From the NCBI GenBank assembly GCA_030604825.1, contig JAUVVB010000013.1, positions 1 to 49,556 of the forward strand: DNA of 49,556 nucleotides, read 5' to 3'. The DNA is from Chloroflexota bacterium. GTDB taxonomy: Bacteria; Chloroflexota; Dehalococcoidia; E44-bin15. A program made the position numbers and the translations under genes. Under the pieces are notes generated by a model that was not told where the DNA came from, did no database searches, and saw only the letters and a program-made list of their open reading frames with translations. Shown piece by piece: positions 17,333-24,677 of the stretch; position 1 is the stretch's first letter, and each line of letters opens with the position of its first letter.

Positions 17333-18580
17333 ATGGAGGGAAAACAGGTATTCCAGGGAGTGAAGGTGGCCGACTTTTCCTGGGTGGGCGTCGGTCCCCA
17401 GACGGCGAGGGAGCTTGCTGAGCACGGTGCCACCGTGATCCGCATCGAGTATCATCGCTATCCTGAGATCCTCAGGCTGTCTGCCCCCTTCAAGGACAGC
17501 ATACCAGGAATAGACAGGAGTGCCTTTGGTGCCTGTTACAATACCAACAAGTACGGGATAAGCCTGGATCTCAATAAGCCAAAGGGTCAAGAGGTCGCCA
17601 GAAGGCTGGTGATGTGGGCCGACATCGTTACCGATGGCATGATTCCAGGTGTCATGAAAAAGTGGGGGCTGGACTATGAGAGCTGCCGGCAAATAAAACC
17701 CGATATCATCTACTACAGCACCAATCAACAGGGCCAACATGGTCCCCACTCCAGGCACGCCGGCTACGGCCTTCAGACTGCCCCCCTCACAGGCTTCTGC
17801 GAGGTGACCGGATGGGCTGACCGGCCTCCAACTACCATCCATGGCGCCTATACCGACTTCATCTCCCCCTTCTATCTGGCCATCGCCCTCATTGCCGCCC
17901 TCGATCATCGAAGGAGGACAGGTAAGGGGATGTACCTCGAACAGTCACAGCTTGAGGCCGGAATAAGCTTCCTCGGCCCTGCTATTTTGGACTATGCGGT
18001 TAATGGCAGGCTTGCCACCCGCATGGGCAACCGTGACCCTTATGCTGTGCCCCATGGGTGCTATCGCTGCCTGGGGGTGGACCGGTGGTGCGTCATCACC
18101 GTACGCACTGATGAGGAGTGGGAAGCCTTGTGCCAGGCCATGGGCGAGCCAGATTGGACTGAGCACCCGAAATTCAGCACCTTTTTGGCGAGGAAGCAGA
18201 ACGAGGACGAGCTGGACAGGATGGTGGAGCGGTGGACCCTGGACTACACCCCTGAAGAGGTGATGTACATACTGCAGACTGCAGGGATACCCGCAGGCGT
18301 GGTAAAGAACCCCCAGGACCTGTTCGAGGACCCCCAGGTGAAACACCGGGGGCACTTCCAGGTTTTGGAACACAAGGTCATCGGGGCCCATGCCTATAAT
18401 GCCCCCGCTTACAAGTTGTCCAAGACGCCGGCGAGGCTGTGGAAGGCTGGCCCCTGTCTGGGTGAGGACAACGAATATGTTTATAAGGAGATACTGGGCT
18501 ATGGGGACGAGGAGATTGCCGATTTGCTGGCCGAAGGGGTGATCACCACCGAGGCGGATGTACCGGGAGCGGTGGTATGA
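17333..18580 (+). CDS. Family III CoA-transferase, catalytic-Asp member
   Basis: A 415-residue CaiB/BaiF-family protein. The start at 17333 is chosen for AAGGGAG upstream; a TTG at 17309 inside the preceding stop is unlikely. Landmarks are GVKVADFSWVGVGPQTAREL, HGATVIRIEYHRYPE, NTNKYGISLDLNKPKGQEVA, VTDGMIPGVMKKWGLDYE and AGIPAGVVKNPQDLFEDPQV. The catalytic Asp maps to D175 in GAYTDFISPFY. A carboxylate-site variant with RYPEILRLSAP, shared in style with 30670-31884, suggests a subfamily distinct from 13444 and 24678. It is cotranscribed with the Asp-less partner just upstream. Substrate unknown. Confidence 0.92.
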   Translation: MEGKQVFQGVKVADFSWVGVGPQTARELAEHGATVIRIEYHRYPEILRLSAPFKDSIPGIDRSAFGACYNTNKYGISLDLNKPKGQEVARRLVMWADIVTDGMIPGVMKKWGLDYESCRQIKPDIIYYSTNQQGQHGPHSRHAGYGLQTAPLTGFCEVTGWADRPPTTIHGAYTDFISPFYLAIALIAALDHRRRTGKGMYLEQSQLEAGISFLGPAILDYAVNGRLATRMGNRDPYAVPHGCYRCLGVDRWCVITVRTDEEWEALCQAMGEPDWTEHPKFSTFLARKQNEDELDRMVERWTLDYTPEEVMYILQTAGIPAGVVKNPQDLFEDPQVKHRGHFQVLEHKVIGAHAYNAPAYKLSKTPARLWKAGPCLGEDNEYVYKEILGYGDEEIADLLAEGVITTEADVPGAVV

Positions 18581-18666
18581 GATGACGTGTGGAGCCTGCG
18601 GTTGCCGCCAGGTTTGATACCGCCTCACCGCGACAGCATGATTTTTCAAAAGCAAAGGAGGTCTAA

Positions 18667-19422
18667 GTGAAACTAAAGGATAAGGTAGTCATAGTAACCG
18701 GCGGTGGCTCTGGAATTGGCAGGGCAATCGCTTTAGCCTTCGCCGCTGAGGGGGCCAAGGTGGTGGTCGCCGACTGTCGAGGGGAGGCAGCGGAAGATGC
18801 CGTCCAAGAGATAAACAAGAGAGGCGGCGAGGCGCTGGCAATCAAGGTCGATGTTTCCAACTCGGAAGAAGTGGACCGGCTTATTACTGAGGCAGTCGAT
18901 AGGCTGGGCAGACTGGATATAATGGTGAACAATGCCGGCATTTTCGACTATCCTCATTACGCCGTTGCTGATACCCCCGAGGAGGTGTGGGATAGGCTTA
19001 TAAACAATAATCTGAAAAGCGTATTCCTCGGCTGCAAATACGCCATTCGGCAGATGTTGCAGCAGGGGGGAGGGAAGATCATTAATACCGCATCCATCGC
19101 TGGCCTGGGAGGGACGGCGGGCGGCCCCTCTTATACCGCCTCCAAGCACGGTATCGTAGGGCTGACGCGGCAGATAGCCTGTGTCTACGCTAATCAGAAT
19201 ATACAAGTCAATGTCATCTGTCCCGGCGTTATCAAAACGGGGATGACCCGGGAGCTGTTTGAGATTCCCGAGGTAATGGAGAGGATAGTAACCAATACAC
19301 CTATGGGGAGGTTCGCTGAGCCGGAGGAAATAGCCGGTGCTGCGGTCTTCCTCGCCTCTGAGGACTCCAATTTCGTCACTGGGGCTACCTTTGTCTTAGA
19401 TGGGGGTTGGCAGGCAAGGTAA
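18667..19422 (+). CDS. Short-chain dehydrogenase/reductase
   Basis: A 251-residue classical SDR: cofactor motif VTGGGSGIGRAIALAFA near residue 9, VVADCRG after beta-2 (a small acidic residue there favours NAD), NNAGIF near 85, the catalytic Ser in NTASIAGLGG, YTASKHG for the Tyr-Lys pair, and VLDGGW at the end. It would oxidise a 3-hydroxyacyl-CoA or a related alcohol. The start codon is GTG, supported by AAAGGAGGT upstream. It lies 86 bases after the CoA-transferase pair and is likely read with it, which would make an activation-plus-oxidation unit. Confidence 0.92.
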   Translation: MKLKDKVVIVTGGGSGIGRAIALAFAAEGAKVVVADCRGEAAEDAVQEINKRGGEALAIKVDVSNSEEVDRLITEAVDRLGRLDIMVNNAGIFDYPHYAVADTPEEVWDRLINNNLKSVFLGCKYAIRQMLQQGGGKIINTASIAGLGGTAGGPSYTASKHGIVGLTRQIACVYANQNIQVNVICPGVIKTGMTRELFEIPEVMERIVTNTPMGRFAEPEEIAGAAVFLASEDSNFVTGATFVLDGGWQAR

Positions 19423-19738
19423 GGCTATCGCGCGATAGTTACTTATCGCAAATAGACTCCTTGTCAAAGGTGGGGGCGGTTAACCTGATAGCCGGTTTAA
19501 CCCTTTCCTTCCTTAGGCACAGAGAGGGATCCCCATCCGGGGAGGTGGCCCTTTGATGTCTTGATACCGTAAGCATTGATTAAACGAAAGTCCACATTGT
19601 TCATTCTGGTCACAGTGTAGCGACTTGTGCAGTTGTCGTGGCTGGGTGCTTTCAACATTGTCGGCCCTTCATAACCTACAAGTGATCTTCGTTTTGTGAG
19701 GCGGGCTAGCCAGTAATGTGCTGAAGGAGTTCAGGGGC
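19423..19738. other. Intergenic region with palindromes upstream of the tetR promoter
   Basis: No gene is seen here. CTATCGCGCGATAG (19425-19438) is a perfect 14-base palindrome right after the SDR stop. ACATTGTTC (19594-19602) and AACATTGT (19654-19661) resemble the reverse complement of the GAACAATGTTC palindrome found just before tetR. The stretch is likely to hold the SDR transcript end and regulator sites. Confidence 0.45.
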
Positions 19739-19767
19739 TTGACAGTGGGAAGGCGGCGTGATAATGT
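19739..19767 (+). promoter_or_regulatory. Sigma70-type promoter of tetR
   Basis: TTGACA (19739-19744) is followed after 17 bases by TAATGT (19762-19767), with GATAAT at 15 bases as an alternative. The start near 19774 would leave an 88-base leader before the ATG at 19862. AATGTTCCA (19776-19784) sits at the expected start site and recurs at 19841-19849. Confidence 0.6.
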
Positions 19768-19836
19768 GCGAAAATAATGTTCCACTTTTGCACCTGACTG
19801 GCGCTAAATCTACGAAACTCAATTCATATTCGTCGA

Positions 19837-19847
19837 GAACAATGTTC
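19837..19847. promoter_or_regulatory. Candidate TetR operator GAACAATGTTC
   Basis: GAACAATGTTC is a perfect 11-base palindrome 14 bases before the regulator start. Partial copies lie at 19594-19602, 19654-19661 and 19776-19784. TetR-family repressors usually bind palindromes near their own promoter, so autoregulation is likely; the binding itself is inferred. Confidence 0.5.
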
Positions 19848-19861
19848 CAGAACCAAGCAAC

Positions 19862-20539
19862 ATGAAGTCCAAAGAAGCTACTACCAAAAGGATCGTGGAT
19901 GCGGCGCTGTCGGCCTTCGCTGAGAAGGGTGTACACCAGGTTACGGTGAGGGCAATAGCCAAGAGAGCTGGAATCAGCACCACCCGCATGTACCGCTTCT
20001 TCCCCGGCAAGGAGGAGCTGCTTGTTGCCGTTGTTGCCGACAAGCTAACAGAAATGACAGACGGGCTGCGGGAACATCTGCAGGGAATCGTCGGCACCGC
20101 CAACAAGCTCAGAAAATGCACTTGGTTTATCCTTCATTTCTTCGAGTCCTGCCCCGAATTTGCCTCCCTGATGTTCGTGGCTAATCCCCTGCAAATCTGG
20201 GGCAGGCCACCCCGTGGCGGCCCTGCAGCAGAGCAGGCGCGAATACTGGCTGAGATCGTTCAAGAGGGACAGCTTGCTGGTGAAGTTAGGCCCGATATCA
20301 ATATCAAGCAGCTAAGGGACCTCTATTTCGGTGGGTTGCAGCGGCTGACCTATCTTTGGCTGGCTCGGGGCATGCCTAACAAATTAACCGATGCCGCTGA
20401 TGGCTTCACCAAGTTGGTGTTTGATGGCATCAAGCAACCAGAGGGGGCGGTTTTGAAGTGCCCCTTCCTTGAATGGTTGGAAGCGACAAAGGGGCCTACC
20501 GCTCAACCGGAAGTTGACCACGGGGTGGAGGTCCGCTGA
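19862..20539 (+). CDS. TetR/AcrR-family transcriptional regulator
   Basis: A 225-residue TetR-type protein. The N-terminal helix-turn-helix is clear: TTKRIVDAALSAFAEKGVHQ, then TVRAIAKRAGISTTRMYRFF, then PGKEELLVAVV (about residues 5-55). The remainder is the variable, mostly helical ligand-binding and dimer domain. Such proteins repress nearby uptake or catabolic genes until a ligand, often an acyl-CoA or aromatic acid, binds. It stands alone between the SDR operon and the receptor array, with its own promoter and palindromes. No clear Shine-Dalgarno precedes the ATG. A tail of about 30 residues after the helical domain is not typical. Targets unknown. Confidence 0.92.
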   Translation: MKSKEATTKRIVDAALSAFAEKGVHQVTVRAIAKRAGISTTRMYRFFPGKEELLVAVVADKLTEMTDGLREHLQGIVGTANKLRKCTWFILHFFESCPEFASLMFVANPLQIWGRPPRGGPAAEQARILAEIVQEGQLAGEVRPDINIKQLRDLYFGGLQRLTYLWLARGMPNKLTDAADGFTKLVFDGIKQPEGAVLKCPFLEWLEATKGPTAQPEVDHGVEVR

Positions 20540-20643
20540 GGAGGTGCGAATGTAGCAAACGCTGGGCATCATGACTTACGCCATATGCGCAACCGAAACC
20601 TTGCCTTGATCTTATCGAGAGTTTTTCAGTAGGGAGGTGTCAA
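20536..20643 (+). repeat. Leader repeat, copy 1 of 3
   Basis: About 108 bases upstream of the first tandem receptor recur before the other two. Shared blocks include CGCTGGGCATCATGAC, ACCTTGCCTTGATC, ATCGAGAGTTTTTCAGT and the GGGAGGTG ribosome site. Within it CTTGAT (20605-20610) pairs with ATCGAG (20614-20619) ahead of TTTTT (20622-20626). Confidence 0.85.
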
Positions 20644-21837
20644 ATGAAAAGGTTGTTAGTTAGTTTGCTGCTGGTTCTGGTGGCGGTTGTCCTGGTGTTT
20701 ACCGCCTCCTGCGGACCGGGCGAGGAGGCAGCTAAGACCTACAAGCTGGCATTCCTTGGCCCTCTCACCGGCCCCGGTGCGGCTTGGGGCATCCCGGTAA
20801 GAAATGGAATGGAGATGGCAGCGGAGGAGATTAACCAGGCAGGGGGCATCGTCGTTGGCGGGGAGACTTACATGATCCAGATAGTGGCTGAGGATGATAA
20901 AGCCGCGCCCGAGGAATCGGTGACTGCGGTTCAGAAGCTCATCTACGACGAGAAGGTGCAGTATATGTGGGGCCCCCTTACCTCCACTTCTGCTCTGGCA
21001 GTACAGCCCATCACCGAGGAGAACCGGGTAGTTATGACTGCTCCAAGCTCACTGATAGTGGGCCCGGAGTACCCCTATAGCTTCTCCTATATATCCCTTA
21101 CCTGGATACGCGCCGGCATTGGCTACCAGTGGGTTAAGCAGAATCGCCCCCAGGTCCAGAGGGTGGCCCTCATCGCTGAGCGCAACCCCACCGGTGAGGA
21201 AGTAATGGAGCACACCTGGGAAATAGCTGAGGCCCTGGGGATGGAGGTTGTAGCCTCCGAATATTATGAGGTGGGAACCACCGATTTCACCCCTATCCTC
21301 ACCAAGATAGTGGCCAAAAATCCAGATCTCCTCGATACCGGCACCGCCTCAGCAGGGCCGGTCGCCCTCATGGTGAAGCAGGGCAGGGAGCTGGGTTATG
21401 AGGGCTTATTCTACACCACCTATCAGCCTCCGGCTGAAGTCCTGGCCGCAGCCGCCGGGCTGGAGAATGCTGAGGGCCTGATCGCCGCTGGCGGCCCGAA
21501 TTACCAAAAGGGGACACCGGAGGAGCAGGCCTTCTACCATAAGTACGTGGAGAGATTCGGCGAGGAAGCCTGGGGGGAGGCGGCCGATCTCGGTCGCTCG
21601 TGGGTGGAGTGGATCACCTCTGTATTCGAGGAGGTGGACAGCTTCGATCCCGACGTGGTGGTGGAGGCATGGTCGCAAAGCGAATTTGAGAATCCAGTAA
21701 CTGGGGCTAGGTCGCGCTTCGGTGGCGAGGAGACTTACGGCATAAGGCGCGTCTACGAGCACGACCGGCAATGGATCAACATCTTTCAGGACGGGGAGTG
21801 GGAGCTCGACGCCGTGGTAATGCGGGAGGAGTGGTGA
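20644..21837 (+). CDS. LivK-type ABC substrate-binding lipoprotein, array member 1
   Basis: A 397-residue Peripla_BP_6 receptor. The signal peptide starts MKRLLVSLLLVLVAVVL and ends in the lipobox FTASC. The domain opens LAFLGPLTGPGAAWGIPVRN and continues MEMAAEEINQAGGIVVGG, YMWGPLTSTSALAVQPITEE and VVASEYYEVGTTDFTPILTK. It is the first of three tandem paralogues; members 1 and 2 are very similar over their length, including the leader and the region after the stop. No permease gene is adjacent, so it must use one of the two LivHMGF sets. GGGAGGTG precedes the ATG. Ligand unknown; the binding-site variation between copies suggests different ligands. Confidence 0.93.
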   Translation: MKRLLVSLLLVLVAVVLVFTASCGPGEEAAKTYKLAFLGPLTGPGAAWGIPVRNGMEMAAEEINQAGGIVVGGETYMIQIVAEDDKAAPEESVTAVQKLIYDEKVQYMWGPLTSTSALAVQPITEENRVVMTAPSSLIVGPEYPYSFSYISLTWIRAGIGYQWVKQNRPQVQRVALIAERNPTGEEVMEHTWEIAEALGMEVVASEYYEVGTTDFTPILTKIVAKNPDLLDTGTASAGPVALMVKQGRELGYEGLFYTTYQPPAEVLAAAAGLENAEGLIAAGGPNYQKGTPEEQAFYHKYVERFGEEAWGEAADLGRSWVEWITSVFEEVDSFDPDVVVEAWSQSEFENPVTGARSRFGGEETYGIRRVYEHDRQWINIFQDGEWELDAVVMREEW

Positions 21838-21861
21838 CGGGGCCGCTGGGCATTTCAGAGC

Positions 21862-21933
21862 ATGATCGAGGGGCGGCGGAGCATCCGCCGATTTGGCGAT
21901 GGGCCTGTCCCTGAAGAGGATATAGTCCGCTGA
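21862..21933 (+). pseudogene. Nitroreductase N-terminal stub, copy 1
   Basis: A 23-codon frame reads MIEGRRSIRRFGDGPVPEED and stops soon after. This is the N-terminal flavin-site signature of the nitroreductase family (RRSIRxFxDxPVP). The rest of the gene is gone, and the leader of the next receptor follows. A second, more decayed copy lies at the same position after receptor 2, which shows that the stub was part of the duplicated unit. Confidence 0.75.
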
Positions 21934-21956
21934 TCAGGGGTCTTAGCGGTCGAAAC

Positions 21957-22066
21957 GCGCCTGAGGAGGTGAGAATGGGGAAACGCTGGGCATCATGACC
22001 AACGCAAAATATGCAATGGAAACCTTGCCTTGATCCATCGAGGGTTTTTCAGTGGGGAGGTACCAA
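21957..22066 (+). repeat. Leader repeat, copy 2 of 3
   Basis: About 110 bases upstream of receptor 2 match copies 1 and 3: GAGGAGGTGAGAATGGGG, AAACGCTGGGCATCATGAC, AACCTTGCCTTGATCCATCG and the GGGAGGTACC ribosome site. The inner hairpin here is CCTTGA (22028-22033) with TCGAGG (22038-22043), followed by TTTTT at 22045-22049. Confidence 0.85.
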
Positions 22067-23260
22067 ATGAAAAGGTTGTTAGCTAGTTTGCTGCTGGTTT
22101 TGATGGCAATTGTCCTGGTATTCAGCGCCTCCTGCGCAGGCGGGGAGGAGGCAGCTAAGACCTACAAGCTGGGCATGATCTGCCCTCTCACCGGCCCCGC
22201 TGGGAGCTGGGGCATCCCGATAAAAAATGGAATGGAGATGGCAGTCGAGGAGGTTAACCAGGCAGGCGGCATCGTCGTTGGCGGGGAGACCTACCTGATC
22301 GAGGTAGTACTTGTGGATGATAAAGCCGCACCTGAGGAATCGGTGACCGCGGCTCAGAAGCTCATCTTCGACGAGAAGGTCCAGTATATATGGGGCCCCC
22401 TTACCGTCGCTTGTGCTCGGGCGGTACAGCCCATCACCGAGGAGAACCGGGTGCTTATTTGGACTCCTAGCTCAACGGTAGCGGGCCCGGAGTACCCCTA
22501 TACCTTCTCCTTTCTGCCCGCTGGCGAGGTACGCGCCAGTCTTGGCTACCAGTGGCTTGAGCAGAATCGCCCCGAGGTCCAGAGGGTGGCCATCATCGCT
22601 GAGCATACCCCTAGTGGTGAGGACTTAATGGAGGCCACCAGGGAAGCAGCGGAGGCCCAGGGGATGGAGGTTGTAGCCATCGCAGAATATGAGTTGGGCA
22701 CCACCGACTTCACCCCTGTCCTCACCAAGATAGTGGCCGCAAATCCAGATCTCATCGATACTGGCAGCGCCTCAGCAGGGCCGTGCGCCCTCATGGTGAA
22801 GCAGGGCAGGGAGCTGGGTTACGAGGGTCTATTCTACACCTCCTATCAGCCGGCTGCCGAGGTCCTGGCTGTAGCCGCAGGGGTGGAGAATGTTGAGGGC
22901 CTAATCGCCGTTGGCGGTCCGATTTACCAGGAGGGGACACCGGAGCAGCGGGCCTTCTACCAGAAGTACGTGGAGAGATATGGTGAGGAGGCCTGGATGG
23001 AGTCGGTCATTTACGGTTACAGATATATAAAATGGTTGCCCTCCATATTCGAGGAGGTGGACAGCTTCGATCCCGACGTGGTGGCAGAGGCGTGGGGGCA
23101 AAGCGAATATGATGATCCGGTGACCGGCGCTAGGTTACGCTTTGGTGGCGAGGAGACTCTCGGCATAAGACGCGTGTTCGAGCGAGACCGGCAGTGGGTC
23201 AGCATCTTTCACGATGGGAAGTGGGAACTAGACACCGTGCAAATGTGGGAGGAGTGGTAA
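22067..23260 (+). CDS. LivK-type ABC substrate-binding lipoprotein, array member 2
   Basis: A 397-residue paralogue of the preceding receptor, with lipobox FSASC, GMICPLTGPAGSWGIPIKN, GMEMAVEEVNQAGGIVVGG, YIWGPLTVACARAVQPITEE and ELGTTDFTPVLTKIVAANPD. The length equals member 1, and the C-terminus ends in the same MWEEW/REEW style, so the duplication is recent. Differences cluster in ligand-side loops (TVACARA against TSTSALA; WTPSSTVAG against TAPSSLIVG). The ATG at 22067 is chosen over a GTG at 22052, which lies inside the ribosome site. The gene has the duplicated leader upstream and a decayed nitroreductase stub downstream. Confidence 0.93.
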   Translation: MKRLLASLLLVLMAIVLVFSASCAGGEEAAKTYKLGMICPLTGPAGSWGIPIKNGMEMAVEEVNQAGGIVVGGETYLIEVVLVDDKAAPEESVTAAQKLIFDEKVQYIWGPLTVACARAVQPITEENRVLIWTPSSTVAGPEYPYTFSFLPAGEVRASLGYQWLEQNRPEVQRVAIIAEHTPSGEDLMEATREAAEAQGMEVVAIAEYELGTTDFTPVLTKIVAANPDLIDTGSASAGPCALMVKQGRELGYEGLFYTSYQPAAEVLAVAAGVENVEGLIAVGGPIYQEGTPEQRAFYQKYVERYGEEAWMESVIYGYRYIKWLPSIFEEVDSFDPDVVAEAWGQSEYDDPVTGARLRFGGEETLGIRRVFERDRQWVSIFHDGKWELDTVQMWEEW

Positions 23261-23282
23261 CTGGGGCGCTGTGCAGCAGAGC

Positions 23283-23339
23283 ATGATCGAGGGGCGGCGG
23301 AGCATCCATCGCTTTGGTGGAAGGGCGCTGAGGAGCTGA
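23283..23339 (+). pseudogene. Nitroreductase N-terminal stub, copy 2
   Basis: The frame MIEGRRSIHRFGGRALRS runs 18 codons to TGA. It shares the exact start MIEGRRSI with the stub at 21862 but has lost the DGPVPEED part, and it runs into leader copy 3. It supports a duplication unit made of leader, receptor and nitroreductase fragment. Confidence 0.65.
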
Positions 23340-23432
23340 GAATGGGGAAACGCTGGGCATCATGACCGGCGAAATATGCAATGGAAACATTGCCTTGATC
23401 CCATCGAGAGTTTCTCTGTGGGGAGGTACCAA
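23327..23432 (+). repeat. Leader repeat, copy 3 of 3
   Basis: About 106 bases matching copies 1 and 2 (GGGGAAACGCTGGGCATCAT, AATATGCAATGGAAAC, TTGCCTTGATCCCATCGAGA, TGGGGAGGTACC). The inner hairpin arms CTTGAT (23394-23399) and ATCGAG (23403-23408) are kept, while the T tract is degraded to TTTCTC. Confidence 0.85.
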
Positions 23433-24632
23433 ATGAAAAGGTTGTTAGCTAGTTTGCTGCTGGTTTTGATGGCGGTTGTTCTAGTGCTTACTGCCTCTTG
23501 TGGACCAGGGGGGGAAGCGGCCAAGACCTACAAGCTGGGATTCCTCGGCCCTCTCACCGGCCCCGCCGCGAGCTGGATCTTGCCTATACATCGTGGGATG
23601 GACAAGGCCATGGAGGAGATCAATGAGGCCGGCGGCATTGTCGTTGGCGGGGAGACCTACATGCTTGAGCTGGCCGCTGCCGATGATAGATACTCTCCCG
23701 AGGCGTCGGTGACGGCAGTTCAAAAGCTTATCTTCGATGTGAAGGTTGACTATATCTTGGGCCCCTTTGGCCCCACCTGTGGTTCGGCAGTGAGACCCAT
23801 CACCGAGGAGAACGGGGTGGTCATCTTTGTCATCACCCCCGCTGGGGTGGCCTTCCCCATAGGCCCAGAGTATCCCTATACCTTCGCCTTTGGCGACCCT
23901 ATGGAGTTCCGCATCAACTGTAACTACCAGTGGCTTGGAGAGAGTCACCCCGAGGTGAAGACGGTGGCCTTCATCGGCCAACACGGCCCCGGTGCCGAAG
24001 AGACAACCAGTTACGTTAGGGAGGCAGCTGAGGCCCAGGGGATAGAGGTGGTGGCCACTGAGTTCTATGAGTCGGGCACCGTGGATTTCGTTCCCCATCT
24101 CACCAAGATGCTGGCGGAAAATCCCGATCTTATCGATTCCAGCGGCTCATCGGCAGCGCTCGCTGGCCTCATCGCCAAGCAGGCCAGGCAGATGGGCTAC
24201 CAGGGCGTATTTGCCGGCGCCCCTATCCCCAACGCTGCGGTCCTGATGGCAGCAGCAGGGGTGGAGAATGTGGAGGGGTTTATTTCCGCTGGCACGGCCC
24301 GGGCCGAGAAGGGGACCCCGGAGCAGAGGGCCTGCTACGAGTGGTACATTGAAAAATATGAGGTGGAGACCTGGGGTGGCGGGGTCATGTGGGGTTCTGA
24401 CTGGGTATACTGGATGGCTCAGGTCTTTGAGGAGGTGGATAGCTTCGACCCCGATGTGGTAGTGCCAGCCCTGGAGGCAAGCGAGTTTGAAGGGCTGCTG
24501 GGCAAAATGTGGTATGTCGGTGCTGAGGAGTGGGGCATCGCCCACCAGAAACTGGTCAGCCCAATATATGTCGTCGTCTTCCAAAATGGTGAGTGGGAAC
24601 CCGTGGCCTCCATAGAGGTGACCGAGGACTGA
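23433..24632 (+). CDS. LivK-type ABC substrate-binding lipoprotein, array member 3
   Basis: A 399-residue receptor, the most diverged of the three. The leader peptide is nearly identical to member 2 (MKRLLASLLLVLMAVVLV, lipobox LTASC), and the domain starts LGFLGPLTGPAASWILPIH. The ligand side then differs strongly: GMDKAMEEINEAGG, YILGPFGPTCGSAVRPITEE, VIFVITPAGVAFPIGPEYPY and VDFVPHLTKMLAENPDLIDS. A new ligand is likely. The ATG at 23433 follows GGGGAGGTACC; upstream in-frame starts would lie within the leader. The CoA-transferase gene starts 45 bases later, so this receptor may be transcribed with the catabolic run. Confidence 0.93.
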   Translation: MKRLLASLLLVLMAVVLVLTASCGPGGEAAKTYKLGFLGPLTGPAASWILPIHRGMDKAMEEINEAGGIVVGGETYMLELAAADDRYSPEASVTAVQKLIFDVKVDYILGPFGPTCGSAVRPITEENGVVIFVITPAGVAFPIGPEYPYTFAFGDPMEFRINCNYQWLGESHPEVKTVAFIGQHGPGAEETTSYVREAAEAQGIEVVATEFYESGTVDFVPHLTKMLAENPDLIDSSGSSAALAGLIAKQARQMGYQGVFAGAPIPNAAVLMAAAGVENVEGFISAGTARAEKGTPEQRACYEWYIEKYEVETWGGGVMWGSDWVYWMAQVFEEVDSFDPDVVVPALEASEFEGLLGKMWYVGAEEWGIAHQKLVSPIYVVVFQNGEWEPVASIEVTED

Positions 24633-24677
24633 GGAGAGGCGCTTCGTTATGAATCGGGGGGAGAAAGGAGGAATGCG

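Noticed and set aside
20536-23432. Insertion sequence or transposon ends as the cause of the repeated leaders
   Set aside because: No transposase or terminal inverted repeats are seen; the repeats are tandem unit duplications containing leader, receptor and a nitroreductase stub.
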